A stretch of DNA of 64,000 bases from Coprinellus micaceus. Lineage: Eukaryota > Basidiomycota > Agaricomycetes > Agaricales > Psathyrellaceae. The position numbers and the translations under genes are program-made. Below are positions 19,127-32,200 of the stretch, piece by piece. Below the pieces are notes generated by a model, which made no database searches, had not been told where the DNA came from, and saw nothing but the letters and a program-made list of their open reading frames with translations. Where the stretch lies: assembly GCA_951394405.1 (NCBI GenBank), contig OX596338.1:186001-250000 (forward strand), given 5' to 3'. How positions within the stretch are numbered: position 1 is the stretch's first letter; the number at the start of each line of letters is the position of its first letter.

Positions 19127-21040
19127 TCAAACCCTCCTACACAACCTAGTCCCAACATCAATGACTTCCCAGTCCTCAGTCCCAGGAGTCGTACGCGCGT
19201 AGAACACTCCGAGTGGATCGTACACCTTCTTGAGCGACAGCAGGCGATCGTAATTTGGTCCCCAGTAAGCGGTCTGCCAGTTCGGCTCCTTGAGGTCCCC
19301 CTGCGGGTTGAGTTCGGGGCGATGAGCACTCAGAAGAAGAGGTGGAATTAAGGAGCTCTCACCTCGTTGACATACGCGGCGCCATCTGGACTCGCTTCCC
19401 TCAGCGCGTTGCCCACAACGTTTGTAACTACATTCTGTGCGATCGCCTTCTCGGCCAGGGTCGCGTTACCCTGGAGGTTGACGAACGTGATGCTGAAGCT
19501 GCTCGTATTCCTCCAAGTCGGGTGAATTGCATTGTCCGCCTTCGGAGCCCCATTCCCAGGTCCGACGATGTGTCCGACAATCAAGGCACCTTGCTCAGTG
19601 GCAAATCGCTGAGCAGCGTTGATCGCTGTCGCGTTGCAGGCAAAGTCCACCTTCGAGTACATCCGCCCACCTACGAGGGTTTGGATGAAGGCTCCGTTGT
19701 CTTCGAAGAGGTTGGTGTAGAGGTCGAAGAATGTGGGGTAGTGATTGTTTTTGTGGTCATAGGGTATCCCCTGCGCGTCGAGCTTGTCGAAGAGAGGCTT
19801 GACGACCCGGTCAAGTTGGTCCGAGGTCATGTTGGGGCCGACGATTGGACGGACATTCAGGTATAGTTGGTTGAGCTCATAGTAGGCGTATAGCCCGTTC
19901 TCCACATAGCGGTTGCTGAGCTCGTGGAACGCATTGAATCCCTTCCAAAAGACCTCCGGATCGGTTGTGTGAGTAGAGTTGATTCGTAGGATGACGCTGG
20001 ATGACGGAACGTCGGGGAAGGTCTTGACGGTGACTGACAGGATGGCAGCAAAGGTAGAGGGCCCTCCTCCGCGAAGCGCCCAGAAAAGCGATGCGTTCTC
20101 CTTGGAGTTGACGGTGATATAATCTCCAGAGGATGTGACGACGTCGAAGGAGAGGACTTGATCGGCACCCATGCCATAGATCGACGAGAAGGGTCCGTGA
20201 CCACCGCCTTGTATGAATCCGCCCGCAAAACCGACGGTCTAGCAAGAATAAGTTCAGTATTGCGGTTCCCAAGTAGCTGGAAAGAGGATGTACTGGACAT
20301 TCACCCGCAACTATCGCCAGTGGTGGGGTCCGGTTATTTGCGAGAGTCAACACCTCCCTGCCCTGCACACCGGCAGCCACTGTGACAGCTCCGCCCTTCC
20401 AATCGCCCGGACCGGTCCACTTCTTATGGAAGACCACCTCCTTCATACTATGCGTATTCAGGATTAGGCTGCCAAAGCCTGTGCTCCTCCCCATGAAGTC
20501 GTGACCTGTGTTTCGGATGACGAGGCGAAGGTTTCGGGCGCGAGCGAAATCGATGGTGGCTTTGACGTGGCCACGGGCCTTCGCGAGGACTACGTAGTTC
20601 CCATAATATCCCCTGGTGCAGCTATCAGATGGTGAGTTGCCGAGAGGGACGCAAGTGTCGTTGGTCCAGAGGGGCCAAAGGTTGGAGATGGGGTGGTCTG
20701 TGTGCCACTGTTCGTCACCCCAGTTCGCTCTAGCGTTGGCACACTTTGCAGCATCGAAGGTAGGGATAGTGCCTTCGAGAGTGTTGAAGCAGGACGCTCC
20801 AGGTGGGATAGCGAGCTGTAAGTTCCCGCCAACGGTCTGGTTGAACCGCGTCCAAGAGGCCGCATTTGGGTAGCACGCTTCACCAGGGTAGCACTTGCAG
20901 GCATATTGGTGCCCATTGCGAGTAATAATAGAAGATCGAGACGCTGTAACATCGGATTGGGAGAATGTGAGTGACCGATCTCGAGCTAACACGAGCGTTG
21001 GGAGGTAGGAGACGGCAAGTAAGATGAAAGGTCGGAGCAT
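19127..21040 (-). CDS. Secreted FAD-linked oxidoreductase (VAO/berberine-bridge-enzyme type)
   Basis: Exons: 21040-20294, 20238-19363, 19300-19127; introns of 55 and 62 nt, all phase 0; 598 residues. MLRPFILLAVSYLPTLVLA is a signal peptide. The PCMH FAD-binding domain contains RNTGHDF (His180, the expected 8-alpha-histidyl FAD attachment) and GECPTVGFAGGF (Cys248, the expected cysteinyl link, split by intron 1), then GGGHGPFSSIYGMGADQVL. The C-terminal BBE motif reads NWQTAYWGPNYDRLL then KKVYDPLGVFY. Such enzymes are bicovalent flavoproteins that oxidise alcohols, sugars or secondary metabolites with O2. Fungal members include isoamyl-alcohol-oxidase-like proteins. The substrate cannot be read from sequence. 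All key residues are present and several NxS/T sites fit secretion. A C-terminal fragment of a paralogue lies at 9798-10404. Confidence 0.93.
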
Positions 21041-22631
21041 GGCGAGTTCTTCCGTTTTGGGGGCGTATCAAAAGCGCAAAGTTAAGACGAAGATAAGGGG
21101 GTACTGACGAACGGCCTAAATACCCAGCACCGTCAAGAATGGTCGGCCTGAGTGAGCTTATGTTGACCGTACGCGCGGCCGAAGATCACCAATGCACGTC
21201 GTTCAAGTTGGCGGAGGTTGGTAAGCTGGCCGCTGGTGGAGGCTTGGCAGTCGGGCAGGGTGAAATCGCCCGAGACACAAAGTATGATATCAGTAGAACG
21301 ACAGTGCGGTGAGAGCGGCGCTTGGACTCGCAGACCGTCGGGCAGCTTACTAGAGCGCCGTAGGTGGGCGGAGAGCAATTCGGTTTCAGAATAGCTGAGT
21401 CAGAACGACGTGCTCGAAGAGAGTCCAGAAGCCAGCCAAGCAGCAGTGCTTACGAGCCCGGCAGTATACAACGGGGGAAATCCCTGAGGAACTAATGTGG
21501 TGGTACCACGAATGGCAAAGTTTGGCTTTGCAATCAGGCGTTCGGGTATACACGCTTTACCTTTAGAAGGTCGCAGAGGGATTCGCGTTGGGATTCTGGG
21601 TAAATGAGGAGGACGTATCCGTGGTCATGGTGGGAGAGAAGCAAAATGTGAAGCTGGCAGACTCTTCGCCAGATGCCGAGGCTTGGGCCGCTTTGTGTTC
21701 ACACGCTCAGCCTCGCCGAAGCGCGCCCAGTATCCCAGTTGTTCCAAACCAGTGCCAACTTCTCTTCTGCCTCGCCCTGACTTCCATTCTAGCCTCACAT
21801 ACCGAGAATCTACCTTTAACTCCGGGGCTTCTGGGCCTCCACATCTTCAAGATGTCTACAACCTAATTGCCTCGACACGGGTAGCGGTGCAGTCGTCACC
21901 ACACCGATATCTTCACCCACCGAAACCCGGCTTTAGCCTAAAGTAGATCCAGAGCGCATGAGGGAAAGTGTATTGGCCCATAACTAGCACTTGTGGGCTG
22001 TGGGCCGACGAGCGGCATACCCGAGGCTTTAAGCCACCTTGCTATGGGCTCTTTTGCTGCGTGAACTCTGGCAAGCACCGGCCAACCGTGAGCGGGCGTA
22101 GCTCACCAAAACGGTAAAATCTGTGATGCCATCACATGCCACACCGCCACTCGCCGACTTCACGCGGCCCGTTCCAACCCACTTTCGAGCTCCATCCTCA
22201 TCCCTCCCGATGCGCCAGGCCTGTCCGGTTGGATTGTTTTGACCCCATGGCTTTTATTCCATTTCTCGCTGCCCCTCACTTCACCATGGCCCCCTTGCAA
22301 CCCTTCTTTACCCTAACAGCGGCTCATCCGCACTTCGACAAATTCAACTAGGCCCACGAAAGGCCCGGTCTGCGCACAAGTACTAATCCCCCTCGTTCAC
22401 ACCGACTACCCCTGTTCCTTATGCGGTGTGCTTTCACCCTCACCTGACTGAGAACATGATTTTCCACAGTGAGCCCTCTATGAATTCCGGTGAGCACGTT
22501 CTACGGCGCGTTCCCCTCCGTGTCCCTGCCACAACGTCACGCGCACGCGCCTGTGGGGCGTTTGAAACAGCTAGAGTCCCGCTATAATGGTTGTCTCTCC
22601 CTACTTTCAAGCATGAAATGACCACGTCGCC
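21041..22631. other. Intergenic region upstream of the oxidoreductase
   Basis: I see no recognisable gene in 1.6 kb. A minus-strand frame at 21133-21378 (81 codons) has no family signature I know. Plus-strand frames at 21588-21946 overlap each other and look spurious. The stretch should contain divergent promoters for the flanking genes. Confidence 0.5.
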
Positions 22632-24057
22632 ATGCGTCCTTACGCCGTCGTCCTCCAACCCTTCCCCCCTGTGCCCTTCGAAGTCAAGGAGAACATAATG
22701 TTCTTCTGTCTTTATGACGGCACGGAATTATCCCCCTTCCTTCAAGCGGAAGACCTCACTGGCGCCCCTTGCGATGTAAGGGAGCGGGAAGTGGAGTTTG
22801 CTAACTCCTTCCTCACAGTCAACAAGGAGACATCCTCGCTGGCTACCAAGGTTCTGGCCCTCTCACTATACGTCACATCGGACGAGGATGTGGCCCGGCT
22901 AAGCCTCACTGCGGCGCGCCCAATTGGACCCCGTTCACCCAGTACATACGGTTCGCTCTGTAGGCGACTGGAGATTCGAACCGGCCACGACATGAATGCT
23001 TCTGTCGCGGTCTCCTTACTCGAGAAGCTGCCCAACCTGGAGATACTTGTCATTAGGACCTACTGGACGAGGGCAGGAGTACCAACATCGACCTTGGTGC
23101 AAGGCAGCTTCGTACCGACGATCCTCACTTGCAATCCCAAGCTCAAGCGACTACAATTTGAATCGCAGCGAGAGTACGTCACTCCACCCCTTCTCCGGTC
23201 GCTCATCATTGGCCTTCAACATTTGACGACACTCCACGCCGATCTACTGTTTGAAGATCCCTCGCACACTGCGCTCCAGCCGATTAACTGCCCTCACCCT
23301 GCCCTCCGGGTCCTCTCGGTTGGTGGAGGGCCGGCGTTCGACGCGGAAGATTCACGATATCGAGCCCCGGGGGAGATTTTCAGTCTCTTCCCGACCCCCT
23401 TCTCCCTCCCAAAATTGCGCACCCTACTCCTTCAAAGGCCCCCTCACAACACAAGACTCTTTCTCAGCAGCTGCGGTCCGCAACTTCAGGTGCTCGGACT
23501 TACTACCGCCGATGCAGACATGGTGAGGGGGGGTTTCCGTGAGCGCCACCTCATCGACCTTTGTCCAAGCTTGCGCGAAGTCATGATCTTGACTCCCCAA
23601 GGGCTGTCACCAAGCGTCATCGACCAACTTCCCGAGACGGATACTATCGAACGGGTCACCATTGTGTTCATCCCCCGACTGCGAGCGGGCATGTGGGGTG
23701 GGTTCACACTCATACGGCAAGCGCTCCGTTCTCCCGGAATCATGAGGCAGTCCTCACTCGGGAGGATCGATATAATCGCCCCCCCGACATCATCCGACAT
23801 GATAGGCCACACAAGTTGGTTCAGGGAGAAGTGTGAAGAAATAGGAAGGCATGGGGTGGTGGTGTCGGGAGTGTCTACTTACAGCAACGACGATCAAGTT
23901 AGAGCGTGAGTTTGCATCTGCGCAACATCCCCGCCCAGTATACTGACGAATGGGCTGTAGTATCATGGCCCTGTCAGGTCACAATGCCACCTTGCCGGAA
24001 GACGACGAGCCTGAGACGACGACCGTGTCACTCAAGACTAATCTCAATTGGTACTAG
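22632..24057 (+). CDS. F-box/LRR-type protein of unknown function
   Basis: Two exons, 22632-23905 and 23961-24057, joined by a GTGAGT...TGTAG intron. Together they give 457 codons, while reading through gives a shorter protein ending two residues later. The body has leucine-rich segments (LLEKLPNLEILVIRTYW, FSLPKLRTLLLQ, CGPQLQVLGL, IDLCPSLREVMIL). It is a diverged relative of the genes at 44508-45878 and 46313-47593, with the same order of LRR blocks and the same length as the former (456 residues). The F-box part is weak (VPFEVKENIMFFCLYDG). It may be a substrate adaptor that has drifted or lost the F-box. Confidence 0.7.
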
Positions 24058-24940
24058 GATGTCCAATCTCGAAGGTGCCGTCCGTATTCACGGGTACTAC
24101 ACGGTTCTCATATTGATCTATGTAGCAACATATGTCTACGGGTTACGCTTTTCTGACAGAGTGCACCAATCCATACTTGCAACACCCCATCCCCTCACCC
24201 GAAAACGCCTCTTCCTGTGTGTCACCCCCGCGTTGTCAGGCGCCTCGTACTATGCATTGCAGGCAATACGTGTAGACACACCTTGCCCATACTTTACAGA
24301 GCTCCTGTCCCTGTGATCAAAAGGAGCTCCACCAGTATCCGGCCCATTCGAGGAAGGGTGGGTGATGTTTGCTTTCGGCGCTGATCGAGCGCCTAACATC
24401 GCCCCGGATCAAATCTGGGTATTCACAACCCCTTCCGTTACCATGGGATGTTCGAGACCTCCAGGATGGATTAGTTGTTATATTGCCCTAGCCTGCGTTA
24501 TGAGGGCGGACGAGCGTTGACAACGTTGACGTCCATTTGTACTCAAGCCAGTCCGTCGGTGGTAGTCCTGGGAATGAACACCCCGGGCCCCACGTGCCTT
24601 TACTGAGCTCAACATCGGTCGATGCGTGTTGTGTCCTGATTCCACGCAAACGCCAACTCTCGCTCAGCACACAACAGTGCCTTCAGGATGGATACCATCC
24701 CCCGCAAAAAGAGTGAGCCTTCGTTTCCCGGGGGACCGGTCTGAACAATTTTGCCCGGCTCAGCAAGAAGCCGCTCCAGCTCGTCGTATTTAAGACATGA
24801 GATTTAGCCCCACGTCTCACTCACCCCTCTCCAGACCAACATGCTAGCCCATAGCGCTCGCAAGCCCGAGTCGGCTCGAGAAAGGCGGGCATTTCGTACG
24901 TCCTCACTCTTTCAGCACAGCCCACCCCTCTAAAAGCATA
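24058..24940. other. Intergenic region before the nucleotidyltransferase-like gene
   Basis: No gene is visible. A TATTTAAG box at about 24788 and a pyrimidine-rich stretch near 24805-24838 could serve as the promoter of the next gene. Confidence 0.4.
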
Positions 24941-26000
24941 ATGAATCTAGGACGCCTCTTCTGCAATCTTCCTACCGAGATGCGCTTGGTGACCCTTCGC
25001 CACTTCAGCCTCAGGGAACTCAGCATACTCGCCGCCAGCCCGAAATACGTCGACAGTGTTTCCACCGAGCTGCGCTCTAGGGTTCGCGACCTCTTCCTCG
25101 AGTGGGATCTCGATGCCGACGCGGTTTTCAAGGCCATGGAAGACATGAAGGTCATCATGTCGGGTTCCGGTGCGTTGTACATTACCGCCCCGAGCTCTTG
25201 GTGGCCTGTAGACCTTGATTTCTACTGCCCCAACGGACGGTTCGAGGAAGTCATTGGCTTCTTCTCAACGCAGGGATACGAGCAATACTACCCCACCTAT
25301 GCCGAAGATCGCCCCCTCTCCGAGGACGTTGGTATAGATGGGGCCTTTTACAAGGTACTCGGATGCCTCAAGAGGATCGGATTCATGTCTCACAAGGAAC
25401 GGGGGATGAAGATCAATGTCATAGAGTCTGTGGTCGACGTTCCTGAGGCGCCCATCTTCCTATTCCATTCGACCATCGTCATGAACACTGTGTGTAGCCG
25501 AGGAGTCCGCTGCTTTTATCCTGACTGGACACTCTCTGGCCAAAGTACGTCGCGACGATCTTTGATACATGAATTTGATATCGACCGGCTTTACAGGCTT
25601 GATCAACTACGCCGCTGGTCGCTCTCACTGGCTCGAGAGGATGGAACAGGAACAAGTTACATTGAAGAAGTACAGCGATCGCGGGTATAAGCAACACTCC
25701 ACTTGTCAGAAGCTTCATGGCGTCGGCGGATCGTGTCACGTCTGTTCACAGCAGCTCCGCCACTCCTCCGACCCAGTGGAAGGGATCACGTTCAAGCCAG
25801 AAGACACGTTTCATTCGGGCCCCGAGTATCACTGGATGCTTGGGGCCTATGTACCCACCAATCCGACGACCGACAACTCTGCTTCCCTCGTAATCGTAGA
25901 GGGCGACGAAGGGGACGACGTATTCGATGGATTGTACGGACAACTGGAACACCTGGGCAAGCGCAAGGTGAAGAAAGTTTTTGCCAAGTATGGTTACTGA
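24941..26000 (+). CDS. Nucleotidyltransferase-fold-like protein, Agaricomycete-specific family
   Basis: Exons 24941-25544 and 25597-26000 (GTACGT...ACAG, 52-nt intron), 335 residues. After an N-terminal helical, F-box-like part (NLPTEMRLVTLRHFSLREL), residues 74-97 read SGSGAL...WWPVDLDFYCP. The G-S followed about 14 residues later by D-x-D (Asp91, Asp93) is the signature of the nucleotidyltransferase superfamily. A downstream block (FHSTIVMNTVCSRGVRCFYP) and a Cys-rich motif (SCHVCSQQLR) follow. Genes at 43734-44291 and 49424-50572 are diverged relatives in which the second Asp is Asn. I infer the fold; activity and substrate are unknown. Confidence 0.72.
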
Positions 26001-26266
26001 ACATTGTGTACCGCCCTAATTCCCGCACCCGTAATATAATACATATGTCCGCCGCTCCCTCCCCTTTCCCCAATCTGCGTTTCCTTCACCCTCGGTCATC
26101 CTGTGGAAGATAGCACAATTTCCAGGGCACTCACCTTGTCTGAAGTACGTGATTCGGCCTCTTCGAGTCGTGCGTGAACTGAGTCCATCTCTCAAGTACA
26201 CTAAAACCGCCCAGTCGGCCAGCTACATAGACCTGTCCTGGCCGTGCGTGCGACCACGCAACCCAC
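26001..26266. other. 3' flank of the Helitron gene
   Basis: The Helitron 3' end (a short hairpin followed by CTRR on the minus strand) should lie near here. I could not find a hairpin-CTRR pair with confidence; a GCGTG/CACGC stem at about 26243-26256 has no CTRR after it. Confidence 0.35.
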
Positions 26267-29200
26267 CTAGTCCGACTCAGGTTCACGAATCTGGGTCACC
26301 TTCACATATAACAACAGAGACGCCTTTCTTTCTCCCAGAAAATTGAAGTCATTCATGGGGAATGTGACCGCTTGTGTCCCCTCATGGGTACTGTATCCCG
26401 CCTGAGCGCCGTCGTGTGCGTAAACCTTTCCGTTATCCAACACAACCCTTGCGACGAAGTGGAAGCTGCCATGGTAAACAACCCCGGCCAGACGATAGGT
26501 TCCCCACCCTGGCACGTCAATGTGACTATTAAACAGAACATGCTCGTCCGCCCACGCAACCTCCACCCAGATTGTCTCCGACTGATCATAAACATCTTCA
26601 CCAACGTCCTTACAACGTCGGCATTCGGTAAGCCCCACCATCCTATCGTTAACCAACTCTTGAACCGAACGCTCGTCTTGCAAACTCACAAACCGTCCAA
26701 TAGGTCTCATACCCAGGATGTTACGCCCGCCACGATACCCACACCCTGGACACGTTCGAGAAGAGCCAGGACAGCGAAGGTCAAACCCGATCAAGTCTCG
26801 ACACAAAGAGAAGAACTCCACGCCGTGCTGTCCAACCGGATAAGAACCCGGACGTTTAGAGCGCATGGCTTCTCTCCAGATGTTCCTAATGCGAGTGAGT
26901 TCGTCTACAACATCCTCAAATGGATCGATGTCTTCGAAACCACCAATTACTGTGTCCATGATCTCGCCATAGCTTTTGAGTAGAGGGGACCATTTTTGGA
27001 CCTCGCTCTTCCACAGTGTGTACAATATGAAAGTGAGAGCATCAAATCCGCAGCTCCAATCGCGGCTATCCCACAACGGTCCCGCAGGGGAAAGATATGT
27101 TGGACGCCGTGTGGTCGTCCTCCTCTTCTTTGGCTTGCGCTCGAGTATAGGGTTTTCTGCATCCCTTTTCCGTTTCTTGAGGCTGTTCAAAGTCTCGATT
27201 CCGGACCGAATGTCTGGCATTCGCGCGGAATCCTCTGCCCGTGTGTCTTGTAGCGCCGGGTGCCATTCACTCTCTTCGTGAGTGGACTTCCAGTTTCGAT
27301 AGCGATCAATAGTCTCCCAACGAGTCGATTGCATGATAGAGTTTGGCAGCACGCCCATATATCTCAGGTCTGTAATGACATCCAGGTAATTTAGCTCGCG
27401 GAACTCCTGTCGCAATGAACCGTGTAACACGCCCCTCACTTCCTTGGCGGTGAAATCCCGCAGTATCAGTGTGCCTTCGAGCGACGTTCCTCTAGAGAGA
27501 CACGTGTAAATTGCTTGAAAGCTGCGGCACTCAGAAATATCCACGACATTATATGTGCGTGTCTTGCCCTGAGAACTATAGTCCGTCATTGCGAAATTGG
27601 GTAGGACGGGAACCTGTGAACGGGAGATATGGACATATTTATCGTTCGCTAGCCTCGCATCCAGAACCTGTGCGTTCTTGGTGAGCGGAACCACATTCTC
27701 TGGCAAGTGGGGCAGTTTAACATTGTGCGGAGGGTTCGACAATTCCAGGTACAGCACATCCAGAGTTTTTTTTGTCTCCCAGTGAGGCACAGGGGAGGCC
27801 GACCACGCCACCACCCGGGCCTCTTGGCCCCTTGTCATACAAAGTTCCGTTACTTCGTTATGCCGAATTAGAACAGGCATGCCCAAGCAAAGACGCAGAG
27901 ATCCAGGTATCTGGTCGCTAGTGTGAGGTCGCTGAGCCCACAAAGCGCTTTGGATTTGCCTTGTAAAGAGCTTGCAGTCCAAATACACCTTTTTCTTCTC
28001 CGAATCCGTGGAGGCGCGTTTGGGCGGGGAGTTTGTCAGAGTGTCTGTACTGACGAATTCATATATCTTTTGCCCGGTTTCCCGTGCAAACCTATCGACA
28101 TTACTTTCGTTGATTTGGTCCTTCGTTCGATTTCGCGCAGTGATGATTGACACATACCGAAAACGGGACTCTTCCAGAGATATAGACGGATTTAGACCTG
28201 GAACTCTAGTCCTTAGCACTGCAATGTCCTCATCTGTGCACGCATAGTAACGCAGGTTGCACAACGCCCTTTGAAAGGCCTTTTCAAGCTTCGACGTACC
28301 TGTTTGCCTCATATTTTGCTTCAGAATAACGACCGTTGTGAACTGTAACCATATGATCTTACCGATGGTATTCTCTTGCTGTGCAGTGGTCTGCCCGGGT
28401 GACTGCTGCAAAGACACCTTGTTGTCATACAATTTGGTCCCTTTTGCCGGGGGCAGCTGAGCGAAATCCCCCGCTAGGATGACATTTATCCCACCGAAAG
28501 GCCTTTCATACATCTCCCGTGCTTCACAGCATTTCGCGCTAATACGACACAGATCGCGACATGATAGCATGGACATTTCGTCGATGAAGACGTAGGACAC
28601 TCCCAATACCCTTTGCTTGAGATCCTCAATAGCCGATAGAGATTCCCCTCCCATAGAATTGCTGCCCGTCCGTAGACCTAGGAATGAGTGGTATGTGGTA
28701 CCACCTATCAATGCTGCGGACGTCCCAGTGGGTCCCAACAAGACGAAGCGGTAACCCTCTTTCCTTTTTCGAAAGAACAGAATCAGAGCTTTGATGACAG
28801 TCGTTTTGCCTGTTCCGCCCATCCCTCCAAGGTGCATGAGCAGCTGGTCAGGCGCGACGCAGGTGGCATGATTGGCGATGATACGAAACGCTTTCTCTTG
28901 CTCAACGTTCAGACTCTCGTCCCTGACGATCTCGTCCATCACCTCCCCCCACTTTTCCTCCGCAGGGACAAACTTCTTGGATAGATATGCTCCTGGAACA
29001 ACGTATGCATCGTTCTTCACCAACCCTTCGCCTCCCTCGTCGTCAAATGTCAGCATTTCCTCCAAAGCTTTGTGCCGCTTCCTCTTAAAAGAGTCCTTCT
29101 GCTGCTTGATTACCTGACGCCACGCAGCCACACCGAGCGATTTATCGATGACGAGATGGGGTAGCTTCAAAGCCACTCTCTGGGCCTGGTTCCAAGCCGT

Positions 29201-32200
29201 CCATCCGGCGCGCTTAATCGCGGCCAATGCCTCTGCGTACTTCGACCTGTCGCCCAGACATTCCTTTCCCGGTGTCTCTATACCCTCCTCCTCGAGGAAC
29301 TCATCATCTAATGACATATGCATGTCCTGCCCCTCATCCCAAACGCCCTCATCTTTGTCCTCGTCGTTTGGAATTTCGACCCCATCTTCATCCATCATGG
29401 CGTGAGCCGCCGCTTTGAAATTAGCTCCAAAGTCGTCTCTCTCGTCGTAGCACTCGTACTTCAAATTGAAATTATCGATCAGGTCCTGCTGTCTCTGTGT
29501 GAAGTCGAAGGCATCGAAAGCTTGCTCCCATGTGTCTTCCGAGGACTTGAGGTCAAGCCCTGACCGCCATGGCTTGAAGAGAGTGAGCATCGTGCAGCAG
29601 TAATCTTCCCGACTCCCCACGTCCTTTCGAGGAAGAGCGGGTCCGATAAAGTTTGGGACCATATACCGACGACGATCTGGATCACAAGCCACGACGTGAG
29701 TATTTGCCATAGGGTGATCCTCCATGTATCGAAAGAAAGACAGGTGCTTTGGAGGAGGGCGGGTTGAACGCGTATGGACGCGAACTGCGCATTGGATCCA
29801 CTCGTACAAAGGTACTTCCTGTAATTCTGACGGGCGGTAAGTATAGTCGTCCGTGTTTGACTTGCCGACGAAATGACCCCCTGTGCGGTGAATCAGTAGA
29901 GCGTCGTTATCATTCCCATTGTCAAGGATTTCGGGGTTTACAATGGGGGCGTCACCTTCTACTCTCGTTAACCCCATGTCCTCCGACTCCGCATTCCCAT
30001 TCGCGTCAAGGAGATCGACGGAATCGGAGTTCAGATCCATCGCCTGCTTCCAGTCCGACATGACTTTGTTAACATAGTTTTTCCAATAAAAAATCACATA
30101 GTCATGGCTCGTGTAATGATCGGGGTTTTGCAAGAGATACAGTGCAGCCATCGGTGCTCCAATCTCCATCTTTGCGGTAAGTGAGTTTACCACCCTCAGA
30201 ACCATCTTTCTGGCGGCTTGGGTTGGCTTGAGGTCTTCGTCGGAGAGGTGAGAGTCCCGCTCGAAGACATCGTACATGGCGGAGAATATCTGATGTGTTT
30301 TTAGCCATCCCTTCGTCACATAGTCGGTCACATACCCGATGATAGCCTTGACGGCAGTACCTGACATCAAGGATGTCGTGTCTGTATTGCACATGGAGCA
30401 CCTTGTGACAACTGGAGTGACAGTATTAATACTGGAGTCCAACTTCTTCATAAATAGTTGGCCTGTGTGCAGTTGAACGAATGTTTTCAGAAATATTTCG
30501 CGAGGAAATCGTGCAGTACACACACCGTCCTTGTTGATGCATCCCTTGCCAGTGGCGTGCCTATTTGGGACTGTGGTACTTGAGGTTTGAGCAGAGCCCT
30601 TGTCGACGGCGTCCTTTCTTCCGAAGCATTTATGAACGTTAGATCTGAGCATGATATCGTCAACGCTGAACTTGAAACGCTCGTACCATGCCTCCAGTTC
30701 CTTGCAGTGATCGCACCGGCATCCGCCATTTTCGTTGCATAGCACGGCGGGGGGGGCTTCGGGAAGACTCAGAGTGGGGTTGAGATACCCTTCCGAGACC
30801 TCCAAGCCAGACCGGTCTTCCAATATGGTGTGGATACCTCTAAGCTGACGATCGGGAACATAAGGCACCCGGGCAGCGACTTCCTGCTTCGTCCCCGTCA
30901 TAAATTCCCCAATCTGGCAGCTCTCGATGTAAGCGATCAGCCGTCGCTGAAACTCGTTGTCGCCGCTCATAAGCCTATCCCGAATTGCCTGTGGCGAGAG
31001 CGCGTTCGTGATCCAAATAAGTATGTGAAGGTGCAAGGTCATACGCCCCTGCTGTTCCACCGATCCGTAGTATGCCGCAGGTTTGCCAAAAATGCCGTGC
31101 GTCGGTCCATCCTCTGTCCAACCGAGGATATGCTCGATAAACAACCGGACGACGTAGTCAAAGAACCTCGCACACGCAACGGGGTTACGTGTTACCAAGT
31201 GTAGACGTTCGCCCGCCGTTTTGATCTCGGGCTTGAAGATCAAGTCTTCTGAGGCCCAGAATATGCACAGTGGATGTTTGTTATCAGCAGGTGATAGGGT
31301 TATAAACCAATTGGGCGTACTTGTGAAGTAGACCAAGGACCATAGTTCGTTTCGCTGGTGTTTTTTGCTCGCCAAGGAGCCATTGACCTGCGCACCGACG
31401 ACGTCGACTTGGTCCAAGAGGCGGAAGGCGCGCTTCTCATCTTCGGAGTCCGGTTTCACTCGAGACCCGGCTCGCATCCTCTGAGCGATGGAGGCGAAAA
31501 TACCCGGGTGAATCGATCGAATTGAATTGGCGACTTTTGCGAAGTTGTTTCTCTTGCACATCATGAACGATCCTTTTGAATTCTGTTTAATTAGCTGGTG
31601 GTTGAACGCGACTATGAGGAACCCTGCGTCCCGCTGAAACCGTTTGTCGTGATACAATAGGAGCCACTTTAGGTGCGCCTCCTTCGATATCAGGCCCTTA
31701 TGTGTCTGCTGCCCCACGCCACCGTACCCGTACGGGAAGAGCCAGGGGAACATCTGCGGATATAAGTCAGGATTATCCCAGATGGTCTGCGGATCAGCAG
31801 CGTGCCCAATGGCGAGAAATGAACCGCCATTCTTGAGGTGTTGAACTGCGGCAAGCTTGCGCTCCGTCGATGACATGGTTGAGAACTTCTCCGTCGTCAG
31901 CCCATGTACTGTAAAAGGACACGGACCTTCAGAAGTCCCCAACTCGTCGTCATTGTCGAACACGCTTTTTGTCGATGCTAACACATTGCCATCCTCCGCC
32001 CCAATCGGTTTGTGCCAGACTCCGATTGGGACATCCTCGAGGGCGTAACTCTCTAGGGCTTGACGGTCTATTTGCAAATCAGAATAGTTCTTATGGTTCA
32101 ATTTTAACCACTCCAACGCGTCTCTTACCCGGTTGCGACGCACCAATACGGGCGTCCTTTTCAACTCGTCCTCGTTCGGTTGGACCACGCCGGTGAACAC

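Noticed and set aside
26001..26266. Helitron 3' hairpin plus CTRR end near GCGTG/CACGC.
   Set aside because: No CTRR tetranucleotide follows the stem within the expected distance, so the end was left unplaced.
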